Assembly: GCA_032718475.1 (NCBI GenBank) | Contig: JAUCBJ010004179.1 | Location: forward strand, 1-64,000 | Origin: Nemertoderma westbladi | Taxonomy: Eukaryota > Xenacoelomorpha > Nemertodermatida > Nemertodermatidae | Length of the DNA stretch: 64,000 bases | Direction of reading: 5' to 3' | Shown here: positions 1 through 9,968 of the stretch, piece after piece | Numbering within the stretch: the first letter of the stretch is position 1 | How the letters are laid out: every line of letters starts with the position of its first letter | The notes under the pieces: generated by a model | Seen by the model: only the letters and a program-made list of their open reading frames with translations | The model's database searches: none | What the model was told of the DNA's origin: nothing | Program-made: the position numbers and the translations under genes

Positions 1-128
1 AAATACTAAAAATACTGTAGTTCAAATACTAAAAATACTGTAGTTCAAATACTAAAAATACTGTAGTTCAAATACTAAAAATACTGTAGTTCAAATACTA
101 AAAATACTGTAGTTCAAATACTAAATAT
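1..128. repeat. 23-bp tandem repeat
   Basis: The window opens inside a tandem array of a 23-bp AT-rich unit (AAATACTAAAAATACTGTAG plus TTC), about 5.5 near-identical copies. It then decays into ordinary AT-rich sequence. It is cut by the window edge, so the true length is unknown. Nothing coding is seen. Confidence 0.9.
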
Positions 129-423
129 ACAGTCAGATACTCATGTAGGTGAGTGCAATCGAGAAAATTAAGATACTAGGAAAGAGTTGATACTTATTGG
201 GATATTGTTTGAGAGTGGGGTGCATCAAAATAAATATAGGTATAGGATGGCGATAAGCGCGCTAAGGTTACTAGCTGAAAATGGGCATAACATACAGTAT
301 GTGTGTGGTGGTCCAAAGAAGGACAATATAAATAAACTAACAAATATGAGGTATGAATTAGGTTGTCAGATAAAGTTAGCACCATAGGTTGAATTTGAAT
401 AAGTTTGAAAGCCGGCTAAAATA

Positions 424-660
424 GTTTATAAAATTATAATTGGTGAGTGCAACTATAAAAATAATTAAGAGAATATTAGCACCAAAAAGGTTAAAAAATC
501 TAACGGGGGTTTATTATACTAAAATGAACATTGTAATGGAGTTTATAAAATTATTAATGGTGAGTACAATTATTGAAATAATTAAGAGAAATATTAAGCA
601 CCAAAAAGGTTCAAAAGATCTAACGGGGGTTTATTATACTAAAATGAACATTAGTAATGA
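424..660. repeat. Tandem duplication of a ~117-bp segment
   Basis: Two adjacent copies (424-540 and 541-660) both begin GTTTATAAAATTAT and both contain CTAACGGGGGTTTATTATAC. They differ by scattered substitutions and 1-2 bp indels. The short open frame across them is produced by the duplication. It lies about 400 bp beyond the 3' side of the Penelope-like element and might belong to its untranslated part, but I cannot show that. Confidence 0.7.
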
Positions 661-1068
661 ACTGAATTATCATAAGGCGGATAATTAAAATGGGCGTGCT
701 GCTGGCGGATATAGACTTGGTGTAGGCGGGATTGTTAAAATAGTTCGGTTGCCGGGGAGATACAGTAGAGAGTAGAGAGGTTTGGTAAAATTCACAGCAG
801 AAAGGGATCAATTGCTGTAAAAATAATTCCTGATACACGGCTACTGTAGGTGCGAACAATGTGTCAGCGGGTTCGAGGAAATTAAATTAATTAGAATAAA
901 ATAAATTGGAATATCAGAAAACGTTAGCTCCTAAAGGGATAGGGGGGGGGGGGGTGGCTTAAATCGAAAAATGTGCTAAGCGTGACGCCAAAAAAGGGGA
1001 ATAGTAATATATTTAATAAACAAAAAAAAGGGGGGAAAAAAGTCTATACAGTACAGGCAGAGTTAGGG

Positions 1069-3039
1069 TTACATTGCTGGTGTGATTTTGTTGAGGGGAG
1101 GACGGTGGAGGTTGATCAGAACGGACTCGGAATTAATTCGGCGGTTGTGGTTCCGGAATTGTTTGAAACAGGTGATATGGAGGTCATGCAGGGGGCAGTC
1201 GGTAAAGTGTTGCAAAAGGAGTACTTCGGGGTCAGTTGTGTCGATACCTTTTCTAGCGTCGCGGATTGCGGCCCGGTGAGCATTTAGTCTCTTATGTAAA
1301 AATTGTTCGGTCTGGCCTAGATACCACTGCTCGGGATGAGATTGACACGCGATAAAATAAAGAATATTATGGGATTTGCAATTAAACTGACCGGTAATAC
1401 GTTCGCCCCATGGGGTGGTTGGGGGGTTGGTTATTGCTTTGCAGCATAAGCATCGGGAGATGTGGCAGGGCTGGTTACCGGTGTTACATTGGGGTTGCTT
1501 TTTGCGGATGAGGATTTGTCCGAGGTTCGGCAGGTTGCGGGGAACGGTGATGACGCGGATAAGATTTTCGTTAAGAAATTTTTTGTGTCTCGTAACCGTG
1601 GCGGAAAGCATTTTGATGAAATGGGGTGTGGTCGCGAGGTATATCGGCGGGTGTGTATGTGTTTGGGGGAGGGCGGTTGGGGGGTTGCATGGTAGTCGGG
1701 GGTCGGGTTCCCATGCGTAGAGGCCTAACAGGAAGTTGAGGGGGTAACCTCTGTGTTTGCACAGTTCCAAATATGTATGTCTGGCGAGATTGAAGTGGTG
1801 GTCGTTGTCGGTTAAGCGGCGGTATCTGAGGATTTCGGCTTTAACTACAGCTAAAAGTGCGGGTTTGTAGTGAGAACTGGAATATAAAATAGGGAGCTTA
1901 TTGGAAGTTGGTTTCTTAAAGAGTTTCGTTAGGAGGGTGTTGTTGTGACGGTAGATGGTGATATCCAGGTAGTTCATTTGGGTGTTGGAAAATTCGGTGG
2001 TGAATTGTATATCGTTGGAATTATAGAGTTGCTGGCACGCTGAGTTTAAGTTGTGGGTAAGGGTGTCGGTTTGTTGGGTAGTAAGTTGTTGGTCATAGAT
2101 TAAAAGACTATCGTCAACTAGGGTTCGGAAAAAGGTGTGCGAAAATAAAGTAATGTGGAGAGCTCTCCGTATGACTTTAGATGCGGTTAACACAGCGTAG
2201 TCACCACTGTGGGAACCGCCCATGGGGGCCCCCGCGATTTGTAAATAAAACTTGTTGTCGAACTGAAAGTAATTATGAAACAATAGAAATCTAAGTATAA
2301 GGCACAGTTGGTGTGGCGTGTAGTTGGATCTGTAGGGAAGGGTGGGGTCTTCTGTGAGTGACTCCATAGTTGCCTGGATACCTATTTCGTGCGGTATGGC
2401 TGTAAACATGTCTATAACGTCGACAGCGACTAGGGTGCATCCGGACTGTGCGACATTTGTGGGTAGATCGGGTTTTAACTGGAGGGAACCTTTCAGATGG
2501 TTGGCGGCGGTATTGACGAGGGGGTTCAAGTAGTAGTGCATGAGCTTGGAAAGCGGAGTAAAAAAGGCGTCAGTATTAGCGATGATAGGGCGACCTTTGG
2601 GAAAGAGTTTTCCATTGGGGTGGGTTACCCAATTATCATGCGGTTTGTGATCCTTAAGCGTTATGAAAACGTGTCCGACCGTGAAGGTGTTGGGGAACAA
2701 ATAGGTTCTCAGTTCTGAATTGGAGACCGCGAGTTCATCAAGAAGGGCCCGACATTTAACCCTGAAGCGGGCAGTCGGGTCTTTATTTAAACATTCGTAA
2801 GTGGAGGTGTCGCTGATGAGGCGCCGAATTTCGTAGTCCTTGTCGGTAGAATCTAAAACAATGATGTTCCCTGTTTTGTCACCTTTTAGGTAGGTAACAT
2901 CCTTGAGTTTGCGTAACGATAGGAGGGCCTGCTGTTGTAGTCGATCAAGGTTGGGTGGGTGGGTGGACAGATTCTCCACCCCCGGAGTATACCTGAATTT
3001 AATTATGCTTACGCCACGCTCGACGTCAACCAGAAACAT
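1069..3039 (-). mobile_element. Penelope-like element ORF: reverse transcriptase plus GIY-YIG-like endonuclease
   Basis: An uninterrupted 656-residue frame has the Penelope-like order. An N-terminal block (about 50-135) carries the LKGDKTGNIIVLD and LKDHKPH motifs typical of the family. The reverse transcriptase follows, with DVIDMFTAIP at 207-216, AGAPMGGSHSGDY near 269-281 and the catalytic LVDD at 307-310. A C-terminal GIY-YIG-like nuclease begins at about 559 (ILYFIACQ, then WYLGQT at 572-577), followed by KRLNAHRAAI and a late Glu in INSESVLI. A CX3-9C-rich linker (CNTGNQPCHISRCLCC) precedes the nuclease. Such proteins copy their RNA by target-primed reverse transcription at nicks made by the nuclease. 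The frame is intact from Met to stop, so the copy is young or recently active. The element ends (pseudo-LTRs) were not resolved. It lies antisense to the host gene. Confidence 0.92.
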
Positions 3040-3412
3040 TAAACATTCCCATTCATTATAGTATATATACTAAAGATTATAAACTCGAGCGTTTCTCTCA
3101 GGAAACAGTCAAAAGGAAGAGAAGCGTGACCAGTAATGCCCTGGGTGCTGTGCGAATGTATTTTTTATGTTTGTTTATGTGTATCTATCTATATGTGCTA
3201 ACATAAAAATAGCATTAGTACTGAAATTTTATTTGTTATATAGTTTCTATTTATAAAATGTATATATGAATGTGAGGCGTATATTATCCACATGGATAGT
3301 GATGGTGAAACTCTCACAAAGTCCAATAATTATTGATTATTAATGAGGATACATATTTAAATAATTAATTAATCTGGATCCCGTAAGTGATATGCCAGGC
3401 GTAGTGGTGTTG
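3040..3412. other. AT-rich intron, nothing recognised
   Basis: No open frame, RNA gene or clear repeat is seen. The 5' untranslated part of the antisense Penelope-like element may extend into the first part. Confidence 0.4.
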
Positions 3413-3604
3413 TCAACTGTGGCATGGATGTACAACATATTGCATGAGAAACGTCTGATGCAGACTCTTTGTGCAAAACTTGCATATACATCCGCTATCC
3501 GGCCGCCAGCAGTTCTTATTACATAACTTATGGTGGAAACCGTTTGATATAAACTGTGATGCCAAACAGCGACGTTGTTTTGAGAGGTAGCGTATATTTA
3601 TCAC
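3413..3604 (-). pseudogene. Relic of a non-LTR retrotransposon (C-terminal cysteine motif)
   Basis: The minus-strand frame contains ASQFISNGFHHKLC followed by NCWRP and a CICKFC cluster. The same pattern (VANGYHHKLC, NCWRP, CRCLLCG) closes the LINE fragment at 24684-25244 and, more loosely (GFHFKLC, CRCRYC), the one at 17247-17984. This is therefore a short remnant of the 3' coding end of a LINE. Confidence 0.65.
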
Positions 3605-3625
3605 CGCAGATGCCGGATTGTCAAC

Positions 3626-3688
3626 TGCCTCCAGTATTCTCGTGTTTGAAGCAAACTTACTGCTTCAAACACGAGAATACTGGAGGCA
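3626..3688. repeat. Perfect hairpin, 28-bp arms, 7-nt loop
   Basis: Arms 3626-3653 and 3661-3688 are exact reverse complements around AACTTAC. No open frame crosses it. It could be a relic of a foldback element, a template-switch event or an assembly join. Confidence 0.93.
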
Positions 3689-4217
3689 TATATAATATTA
3701 TTATAGACACTCTTTACAGGATTAATTATGATTTTGATATACAATTACGGTAATTATATTTTGGTTTCAAGTATTACAGTTATGTATGACAGTTATGAAA
3801 GCCCATGAAGACCCATAAGTCCATGTAGCAAGCAGTCTCGCAATGCGATCCCCAATGGTTAATGCTCTGCAGCAGCAGTGCGCGTAACTATGGTTATAGC
3901 TGACAAAAATCATCAAATAATTAAACTTTTTGCTTTTTTTTTTAAAACACTAGCTGTCGAAAATTTGAACACCCATCAATCACAAACATTTGCACACTAA
4001 ATCACCAAAAAATTTCAAAAATGCAGATACATTTGAGGATACAAACTATAAATAAATCCATCTTTTACGCAGCCATGTTCAATTTACTTTTTCCTGGTGG
4101 AAATAATTATCGAAAATATTTTTGGTGGAATTTCTTAAATTTTATTACACGTGTTGAAAGAGCAACGAAATAGGATATGGTTGATCGTAATGTGAGCAAA
4201 ATGGTTCTAGGATAGTT

Positions 4218-4290
4218 GCCCCCCGGACAGTAGGCCCCCGGACAGTATCCCCCCGGACAGTAGCCCCCCGGACAGTAGCCCCCCGAACGA
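4218..4290. repeat. Short GC-rich tandem repeat
   Basis: About four and a half copies of a 16-17 bp unit containing CCCCCCGGACAGTAG stand out in otherwise AT-rich sequence. Confidence 0.8.
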
Positions 4291-4299
4291 ATTTGTGCT

Positions 4300-5180
4300 T
4301 TTTAGTGTTTTTGATATTGGTAAATGTTCTAGAACCTTAGTAAATATTTTTTTATGGTAACTAGTGTTTTTTTAATAGCTAGTATTTTTTGAAAATAAAA
4401 TAACTATTTCTTTTACAAAAATAATGTACTACTAAGTACTAAGTAAAAATGATTTGTTTTTGAAGAAGATGTTGTTTTCTTTTAAAAATTCACTTTTTCT
4501 CCGCAAAAATGCGGACAAAAACGACATTTTGCCCAAAATCAACCCACATTTAGAATATTCTAATATTAATTATGAATAATACTAAATACAATTATTGGAA
4601 GTTGAAGGCACATTGAGCACACCAGTAGGTACCATTTAATATTTCTTTAAAATATTCCCTTTTGAATTGTAAGTAACAAAGTTATCGCAAATTTGATGTC
4701 AATTCTGCGCCATTGTGTAATTAAATAATAGTTACTATTAATTAGCTATAATGTGTTATTGATGGTGATATTCCAGAACGTTAATCAAATATTCTTACCA
4801 AAAATTTGATTAAACTACAGTAGCTACTTGTTCAAAAGATCCTACAACTAAACATTTTAATGCTAAATTTATTAATAATTACCATCGTAATTACTGTTCT
4901 AGAATAAATAATGCGAAATCAACAGAAAAATCTTCTCGATCGTTGATTGGATAATTACTTTTTTGTCCGCATATGCGGACAAAAAAGTCTCATGTCCGCA
5001 TTTTTTGATGATAAAAAAGTGATTTTTTAAAAGAAAAAATATTGTTTTTGTGTGTTTTTTTAATATTGGTCAATGTTCTAGAACCTTAGTACCGGTAGGC
5101 CTATATTTTATTTTTTATTTTATTTATGTTCTAGAATAGTATATAATACTTATCTATTGTTCTAGAACTCTTCAATGTTG
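4300..5180. repeat. AT-rich non-coding repeat with inverted and direct subrepeats
   Basis: Two direct copies of a block ending AATGTTCTAGAACCTTAGTA (about 4320 and 5070) enclose inverted pieces. A stretch with TTCTTTTAAAAATTCACTTT followed by CCGCAAAAATGCGG near 4476-4514 is repeated in reverse near 5000-5037. A 32-bp perfect palindrome lies inside. The TTCTAGAA dyad recurs. It looks like a non-autonomous or foldback element; I see no coding capacity. Confidence 0.5.
4957..4988. repeat. Perfect 32-bp palindrome
   Basis: The 16-bp half ACTTTTTTGTCCGCAT is followed directly by its exact reverse complement, without a spacer. It lies in the AT-rich repeat at 4300-5180 and is related to the GCGGACAAAAA motif near 4510. 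Confidence 0.9.
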
Positions 5181-5615
5181 CCATAGTAATAATGGCATGT
5201 GTTTTAACAATGCAGTTCTATACGGAACTCTAGCCTTATTTACACCTAATTCCTAGAGATTTTCACTTATAACTAACTATGTTGTTAAATTTTGTATATT
5301 GTGTTGGTTGGACGGCTGTCTCTACTAACACGATCTTTCAATAATTAATTTTTGGCTGTAACTTGCCACAGTGTTGTTTTACAGTTTTTTTTTCCTTTAT
5401 AATTTAGATCCTCAAGTTAGCAATCAACTGTTGATGTTTCATTTTTTGAACGTCTTGGACGCCTGCCTACCTAATGGAAGAAAATTTAATAGAAATCAAA
5501 TATCAAATATAAATCAAATATAAATCGTTGAATATAACAGATAATTATTATCTTCCATTAGTTTAATTTAATTTATTAGTATCATTTATTACAGTATAAA
5601 TATTCAGATAACATC

Positions 5616-7760
5616 ATGGGGATGTGTCTGTCTTTATTATTCCACTCCGGAGATCCAACTAAAATTAAAGTTATATTTTTGAGATTGGAGCAAGATACAA
5701 CTCACCCGAATTACCAACCTTGGGACATACCCGAGTTAGTTGTAACCCTAACACTTCGGTGGAGGCATAAAGGTACCGAGAAGACAGTAATTTATTGTAG
5801 CACGGAGGGATTAGAAGGATTCTCCTTTAGTTCCAAATATCGAAATGTTTCCGGAGATATTGAGATTAAAAACTCCTCAGGCGAGGTTGTCGATAGCACT
5901 AAAGGATGGTTACTGAATCACTTGGCTAATCGATGTAAAAATAATCTTAAAAAGGTGAACAATACCCAAACTGTTGTCAATTTAACACAGAGTAAAATAC
6001 ATCTTTTTGTTCGGCTCTGTGGGAATTTATACAGGAGACGCGGTGCTGTTAAGCGTGCGAACGAGTTCCTCCATTTGGGCCACCCGTTCGTTCCTCGTTT
6101 CTTCGGTCAGCCGACTTTCTGCGCTCATTGCCACGAGTTTATCTGGGGTCTGATGGACATGGGCTACGAATGCCGCGCATGTGGCATGGCGACACACCGC
6201 GTCTGTATTGAACTCGTTATGGGGGCTTGTCGCATTGACACGGAAGGTGGCGTCACTGATCTAATGAAACTAATAGAGAAGCATATCAAGGGAGTTGGTA
6301 AGCCACATGTCTTTCTGTGGAAGAATTTTACTTCGCCAACATTTTGCGACCATTGCGGTTCGCTGCTCTGGGGTATTTTCCTCCAGGGCCTTAAGTGTCG
6401 TCATTGCGCCTCTTGCGTTCACGATGAGTGTCGGGAAAAGATTCCTGATTTGTGTGGAGTAAAACATTCAAAACTGCAGGCCATTATGGAAGAAATCCGG
6501 GAACATCAATTGCCTGGTGAGGTTCAAATTCCGGTTGAGGAAGCCCAATCGTTAGTAGAGTATAAGGAACCTCAGTTTAAAGATATTGATACTGAAAGTT
6601 CGTCTGCACCACCGGTTGATGCGGACATTGAACTCAAACCGTCAGCAATTTCCTTTCAAGACGTTTCCTCTGGCTCTTTACTTTACCACACATGTTCTTC
6701 TCGTGTAGCGTCTGCAGCATCTCAACCTGAAATAAGCGAGACAACATACAATATGAAAAACTTTACGTTGTTGAAGAGACTGGGACAGGGAAGTTTCGCT
6801 AAAGTTTATTTGGTTCAGTATAAACCCTCGAGACAATTATACGCCCTGAAGGTTATGAGAAAGACGTCTGTTATCCAAGGAGATGATGTTTCTTATGTTA
6901 TGGGAGAGAAAAACATTCTATTTGTCGCCAATATGTTCCACTACTTGTGCCATATGTTGGCAACTTTTCAGACACCTTCTCGCTTATTTTTTGTACTAGA
7001 ATTTATCAACGGGGGCGACGTGACTTTTCATTTAAATAAATGCGAGAGATTTAGCGAACCGCAAGCTCGTTTCTTTGCTGCCGAAATTATTTTGGCGGTG
7101 GAATACCTTCATAGTAGAAAAATAGTTCACAGGGATTTAAAGCTGGACAACATTCTTCTAGACCACGACGGCCATTGTAAAGTTGCGGATTTTGGATTGT
7201 CCCATGAGATGATTTCTATGCAAAGTAAAGCTCGAACGTACTGTGGAACTGTGCCATATATGGCTCCAGAGGTTCTAGAAGGAAAGCCCTACACCTACTC
7301 TGTGGATTGGTGGAGCTTCGCTGTACTTTTGTACGAAATGTTAGTGGGTGAATGCCCATTCTCAGGTAACTGCGATATGAATATAGTTGGTGTTATTACC
7401 AGTGAGTCACACTTCCCTTTCTACCCGAGCTACCTCACTGAGGATTGCGTACAATTTCTCAAGCATCTCTTCGTTAGAAACCCCTCTCAGCGTCTCGGTT
7501 GTCATGGGAAGGGAATATTGACTATGAAACAGAATCCTTTCTTCGACTATATCGACTGGAGTAAACTCAGTAATCGTGAATCACCACCTCCGGTAGTCAT
7601 GGTATCAAGGACATGTAAAGCCATAGATAACTTTGTGGGAGGGACAGTTGTGTCGCGCGGTAGACCAGCATTATCTCGCATTGGACGAGAAGAAATAACG
7701 ACTATTGAGCAAGGAGCATTCAATGGATTCGATGTTTCTTGTGAACCATCGGCGAGTTGA
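5616..7760 (+). CDS. Intronless novel-type (delta-like) protein kinase C
   Basis: A 714-residue diacylglycerol-dependent Ser/Thr kinase. Residues 1-135 are a divergent C2-like region. A pseudosubstrate RRRGAVKRAN (140-149) has Ala at the acceptor site. C1A (156-205) and C1B (231-280) keep all His/Cys zinc ligands, and C1B has the Pro, Trp-Gly and Gln-Gly positions of phorbol-binding domains. The AGC kinase domain spans about 383-643: glycine loop GQGSFA (390-395), Lys412, HRDLKLDN (505-512), DFG (525-527), activation-loop Thr541, and APE. The tail keeps a turn-motif Ser (ALS), and its hydrophobic motif FNGFD has Asp706 where a phosphorylated Ser/Thr is usual. The start ATG has A at -3 and G at +4. 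The protein begins MGMCLS, an N-myristoylation-type motif. Multi-exon in most animals, it is a single exon here and lies in an intron of the EGF gene, so it is probably a retrocopy under constraint. Oddities are Ala for the third glycine of the loop and GTVPY where GTPDY is usual. Confidence 0.9.
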   Translation: MGMCLSLLFHSGDPTKIKVIFLRLEQDTTHPNYQPWDIPELVVTLTLRWRHKGTEKTVIYCSTEGLEGFSFSSKYRNVSGDIEIKNSSGEVVDSTKGWLLNHLANRCKNNLKKVNNTQTVVNLTQSKIHLFVRLCGNLYRRRGAVKRANEFLHLGHPFVPRFFGQPTFCAHCHEFIWGLMDMGYECRACGMATHRVCIELVMGACRIDTEGGVTDLMKLIEKHIKGVGKPHVFLWKNFTSPTFCDHCGSLLWGIFLQGLKCRHCASCVHDECREKIPDLCGVKHSKLQAIMEEIREHQLPGEVQIPVEEAQSLVEYKEPQFKDIDTESSSAPPVDADIELKPSAISFQDVSSGSLLYHTCSSRVASAASQPEISETTYNMKNFTLLKRLGQGSFAKVYLVQYKPSRQLYALKVMRKTSVIQGDDVSYVMGEKNILFVANMFHYLCHMLATFQTPSRLFFVLEFINGGDVTFHLNKCERFSEPQARFFAAEIILAVEYLHSRKIVHRDLKLDNILLDHDGHCKVADFGLSHEMISMQSKARTYCGTVPYMAPEVLEGKPYTYSVDWWSFAVLLYEMLVGECPFSGNCDMNIVGVITSESHFPFYPSYLTEDCVQFLKHLFVRNPSQRLGCHGKGILTMKQNPFFDYIDWSKLSNRESPPPVVMVSRTCKAIDNFVGGTVVSRGRPALSRIGREEITTIEQGAFNGFDVSCEPSAS

Positions 7761-8175
7761 TTTAGACAGTCGCTGTACATTTGACGGATGCTGTAATAAT
7801 ATAGGCCCACCAATTTTGTTGTCTATTGTTGTTGTTTTATTTCTATTAGTTTTACAATTACTGTTTTACAGGTTCAGCAATACATTTTTTGTCCTAAATT
7901 TTAACATTTTCAAACTAATTGATTTTTCTCAGAGTCTCGAGTTTTTATGCATCTCCTTAGTTTTGATCAATTATAGTGCTACATTAGCTTTGGCGCATCT
8001 GTCCTCGAACTGTGGGTTTTTAAGACAAACGGTCATCAAAGCTGATCGACTAAGTGAGTCACCCTCGCCATGACAACCCCTCAAAAAGGAAAAAAGGGCG
8101 GGATAATTAGATTCTTGATCCGTAGTCACTACCATCCGCAAAACTATAATCCGCAGTTGTAATTTCGCTTCTTAA

Positions 8176-8548
8176 GGCCCGTGCTCCACTGGTAAGTCGT
8201 ATGTCATAAGTCGAAATAAATTATGTAACACATTGGTTTCAATGGGAACGTTTCCACTGGTATGTCATAAGTCATTTGTTACGACCCATGGGTCGAAACG
8301 TCCCATGTTCCATTTTTGACATACGACACATGGGTTCTTTCTGGCAAGAGGCCTGTAAACTTTGGGTAGCAGCAAGCAATTAAATGCTCAAGTGTTCCAT
8401 TAAATATGAGACGCATCTTATATTTTTTAAGAAAAGACTTATGACTTACCAGTGGAGCACGGGAGCTATACTTTTGACATAGGGACTCAGACAAAATCTG
8501 AAAACGACTATGACATACGACCCATGTGTTGCCAGTGGAGCACGGGCC
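8176..8548. mobile_element. MITE-like element with 17-bp terminal inverted repeats
   Basis: GGCCCGTGCTCCACTGG at 8176-8192 is inverted exactly at 8532-8548. A third, internal inverted copy of CCAGTGGAGCACGGG lies near 8449-8463. The interior repeats ATGTCATAAGTC/GACATACGAC motifs in both orientations. There is no transposase frame. The element is 373 bp, about 400 bp after the kinase stop codon, and carries an AATAAA at 8215-8220 that could serve as a poly(A) signal for that gene. Confidence 0.8.
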
Positions 8549-8661
8549 TAATACGGAGAATACCAAACATTTCTGCCTTAGTTAATAATTACGTCATAAG
8601 GATTGATAAGCTCATTGGCCAATAAATTATTCTTTGTCAATAAAAATAAATTTTTCTTTAG

Positions 8662-8818
8662 ATGCTATAATGGCGGTGTATGCAACCCATTTGATGGGAG
8701 TTGTAATTGCAAACCCGGTTTTATTGGACCCAAATGTGCAGATGAATGTCCACCAGGTACCTACGGAGACCGCTGTGCTTCTACCTGTAGATGTGTCCTC
8801 CACAGTGCGTGCAATAAG
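8662..8818 (+). CDS. EGF-repeat gene, exon A
   Basis: This is the first exon of the multi-EGF gene in the window. The acceptor TTTTTCTTTAG precedes it. The first base completes a codon (phase 2 entry) and the exon ends at a codon boundary before GTAAAT. It encodes 52 residues: YNGGVC, GSCNCKPGF, CPPGTYGDRC, CRCVLHSACNK. The next exon continues VTGECTC, completing one repeat. Upstream exons are not in the window, so the intron before it is at least 8.6 kb. The donor is the seed of a 32-bp tandem array. Confidence 0.9.
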
Positions 8819-9375
8819 GTAAATATGTCATTCACAGTGCGTGCAATAAGGTAAATATGCCATTCACAGTGCGTGCAATAAGGTAAATATGTCCTTCACA
8901 GTGCTTGCAATAAGGTAAATATGTCCTTCACAGTTCGTACAATAACGTAAATATGTCATTCACAGTGCGTGCAATAATGTAAATATGTCCTTCACAGTGC
9001 TTGCAATAAGGTAAATATGTCCTTCACAGTTCGTGCAATAACGTAAATATGTCATTCACAGTGCGTGCAATAACGTAATTATGTCCTTCACAGTGCGTGC
9101 AATAAGGTAAATATATTCTGCACGTGGTTGTGATAATGTAAATATGTCCTTCACAGTGCTTGCAACAAGGCAAATATGTATTCCACAGTGCGTGCAATAA
9201 GGTAAATATGTTCTTCGCAGTGCGTGCAATGAGGTAAATATTTATTTACAGTGGGTGCAATAAGGTAAATATATTCTCCAGTCTCCACGTTGGTTGTGAT
9301 AATGTAAATATGTCCTTCACAGTGCTTGCAATAAGGTAAATATGTCCTACACAGTGCGTGCAATAAAGTAAGTAT
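8797..9375. repeat. 32-bp minisatellite seeded at the exon A splice donor
   Basis: The unit is CACAGTGCGTGCAATAAG followed by GTAAATATGTCCTT. The first copy is the actual 3' end of exon A with its donor. About 17 more copies follow with increasing divergence, some with AATGTAAAT or AACGTAAAT in place of the donor. Each intact copy keeps the coding piece and the GT. The reading frame enters a TAA in the second copy, so only the first donor can give a productive transcript. Confidence 0.9.
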
Positions 9376-9538
9376 ATCTATCCTACACGTTGTTTGCAAT
9401 ATATCCCGCGTATATCCTGCGAAATCCCCCACAAAATCATGATTGTCCCAATGTAATGGAATATAGTGCCTAAATTCGTGATTGGTGACGATGGAAAGGT
9501 GACAACGTGTCAAAGAAATACTCAGAATGCGTGGTGGG

Positions 9539-9578
9539 TGTGTTTGTGTGGGGTGGGGGGGGGGGGGGGGGGGGGGGG
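9539..9578. repeat. GT/G-rich homopolymer tract
   Basis: A TGTGTTTGTGTGGGG stretch leads into an almost pure G run of about 28. It is one of many G or C runs longer than ten in this window. Its length is probably uncertain in any assembly. Confidence 0.85.
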
Positions 9579-9840
9579 CTCTTTCCCTTAATTAATCATT
9601 TTTTAACTTTGGTAATTCGCTGAGACAAGAAGATATTAATTCGCCGAGATGGCAATGGTGATGGTGAATATTTATTTTATACCGTAGTCAGTTGAAATTA
9701 AAAGCAACACAGACATTCTAGAATTTCAATTCGCGTTGACTTTTATTTCACAATTCATATCAGAGAGCGCTGAGATGTATGCTAACGTTGTTATAACTAT
9801 TATGTACATGTACTATACTCTTTATTTTATTGTATCCTAG

Positions 9841-9968
9841 GTAACTGGGGAGTGCACCTGTGCATCTGGATGGAAGGGAAGCCAATGTGAGGAGCGATGC
9901 GATACTGGATTCTGGGGTGTTGGGTGTCGACAGATATGTCCCTGTTCTAATAACGCACCCTGCAATGT
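9841..9968 (+). CDS. EGF-repeat gene, exon B
   Basis: The acceptor TTGTATCCTAG precedes it. It enters at a codon boundary (phase 0, joining exon A as CNKVTGECTC) and encodes CASGWKGSQC, CDTGFWGVGC and CPCSNNAPCN. I place the end after AATGT, before GTTAGT. This gives phase 2 exit and joins exon C as CNVETGKCHC, a complete repeat. The alternative donor one step earlier (AAT/GTGTTA) would be out of phase with exon C. The exon's 3' end and its donor are the seed of the 5.3-kb array that follows. Confidence 0.85.

Noticed and set aside
973-1720. Several + strand frames of 65-104 residues opposite the Penelope-like ORF
   Set aside because: Shadows of the intact minus-strand reverse transcriptase.
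7705-8073. 122-residue frame with hydrophobic stretches after the kinase
   Set aside because: It overlaps the kinase's last codons in another frame and owes its hydrophobic character to T-rich 3' sequence. No homology recognised.
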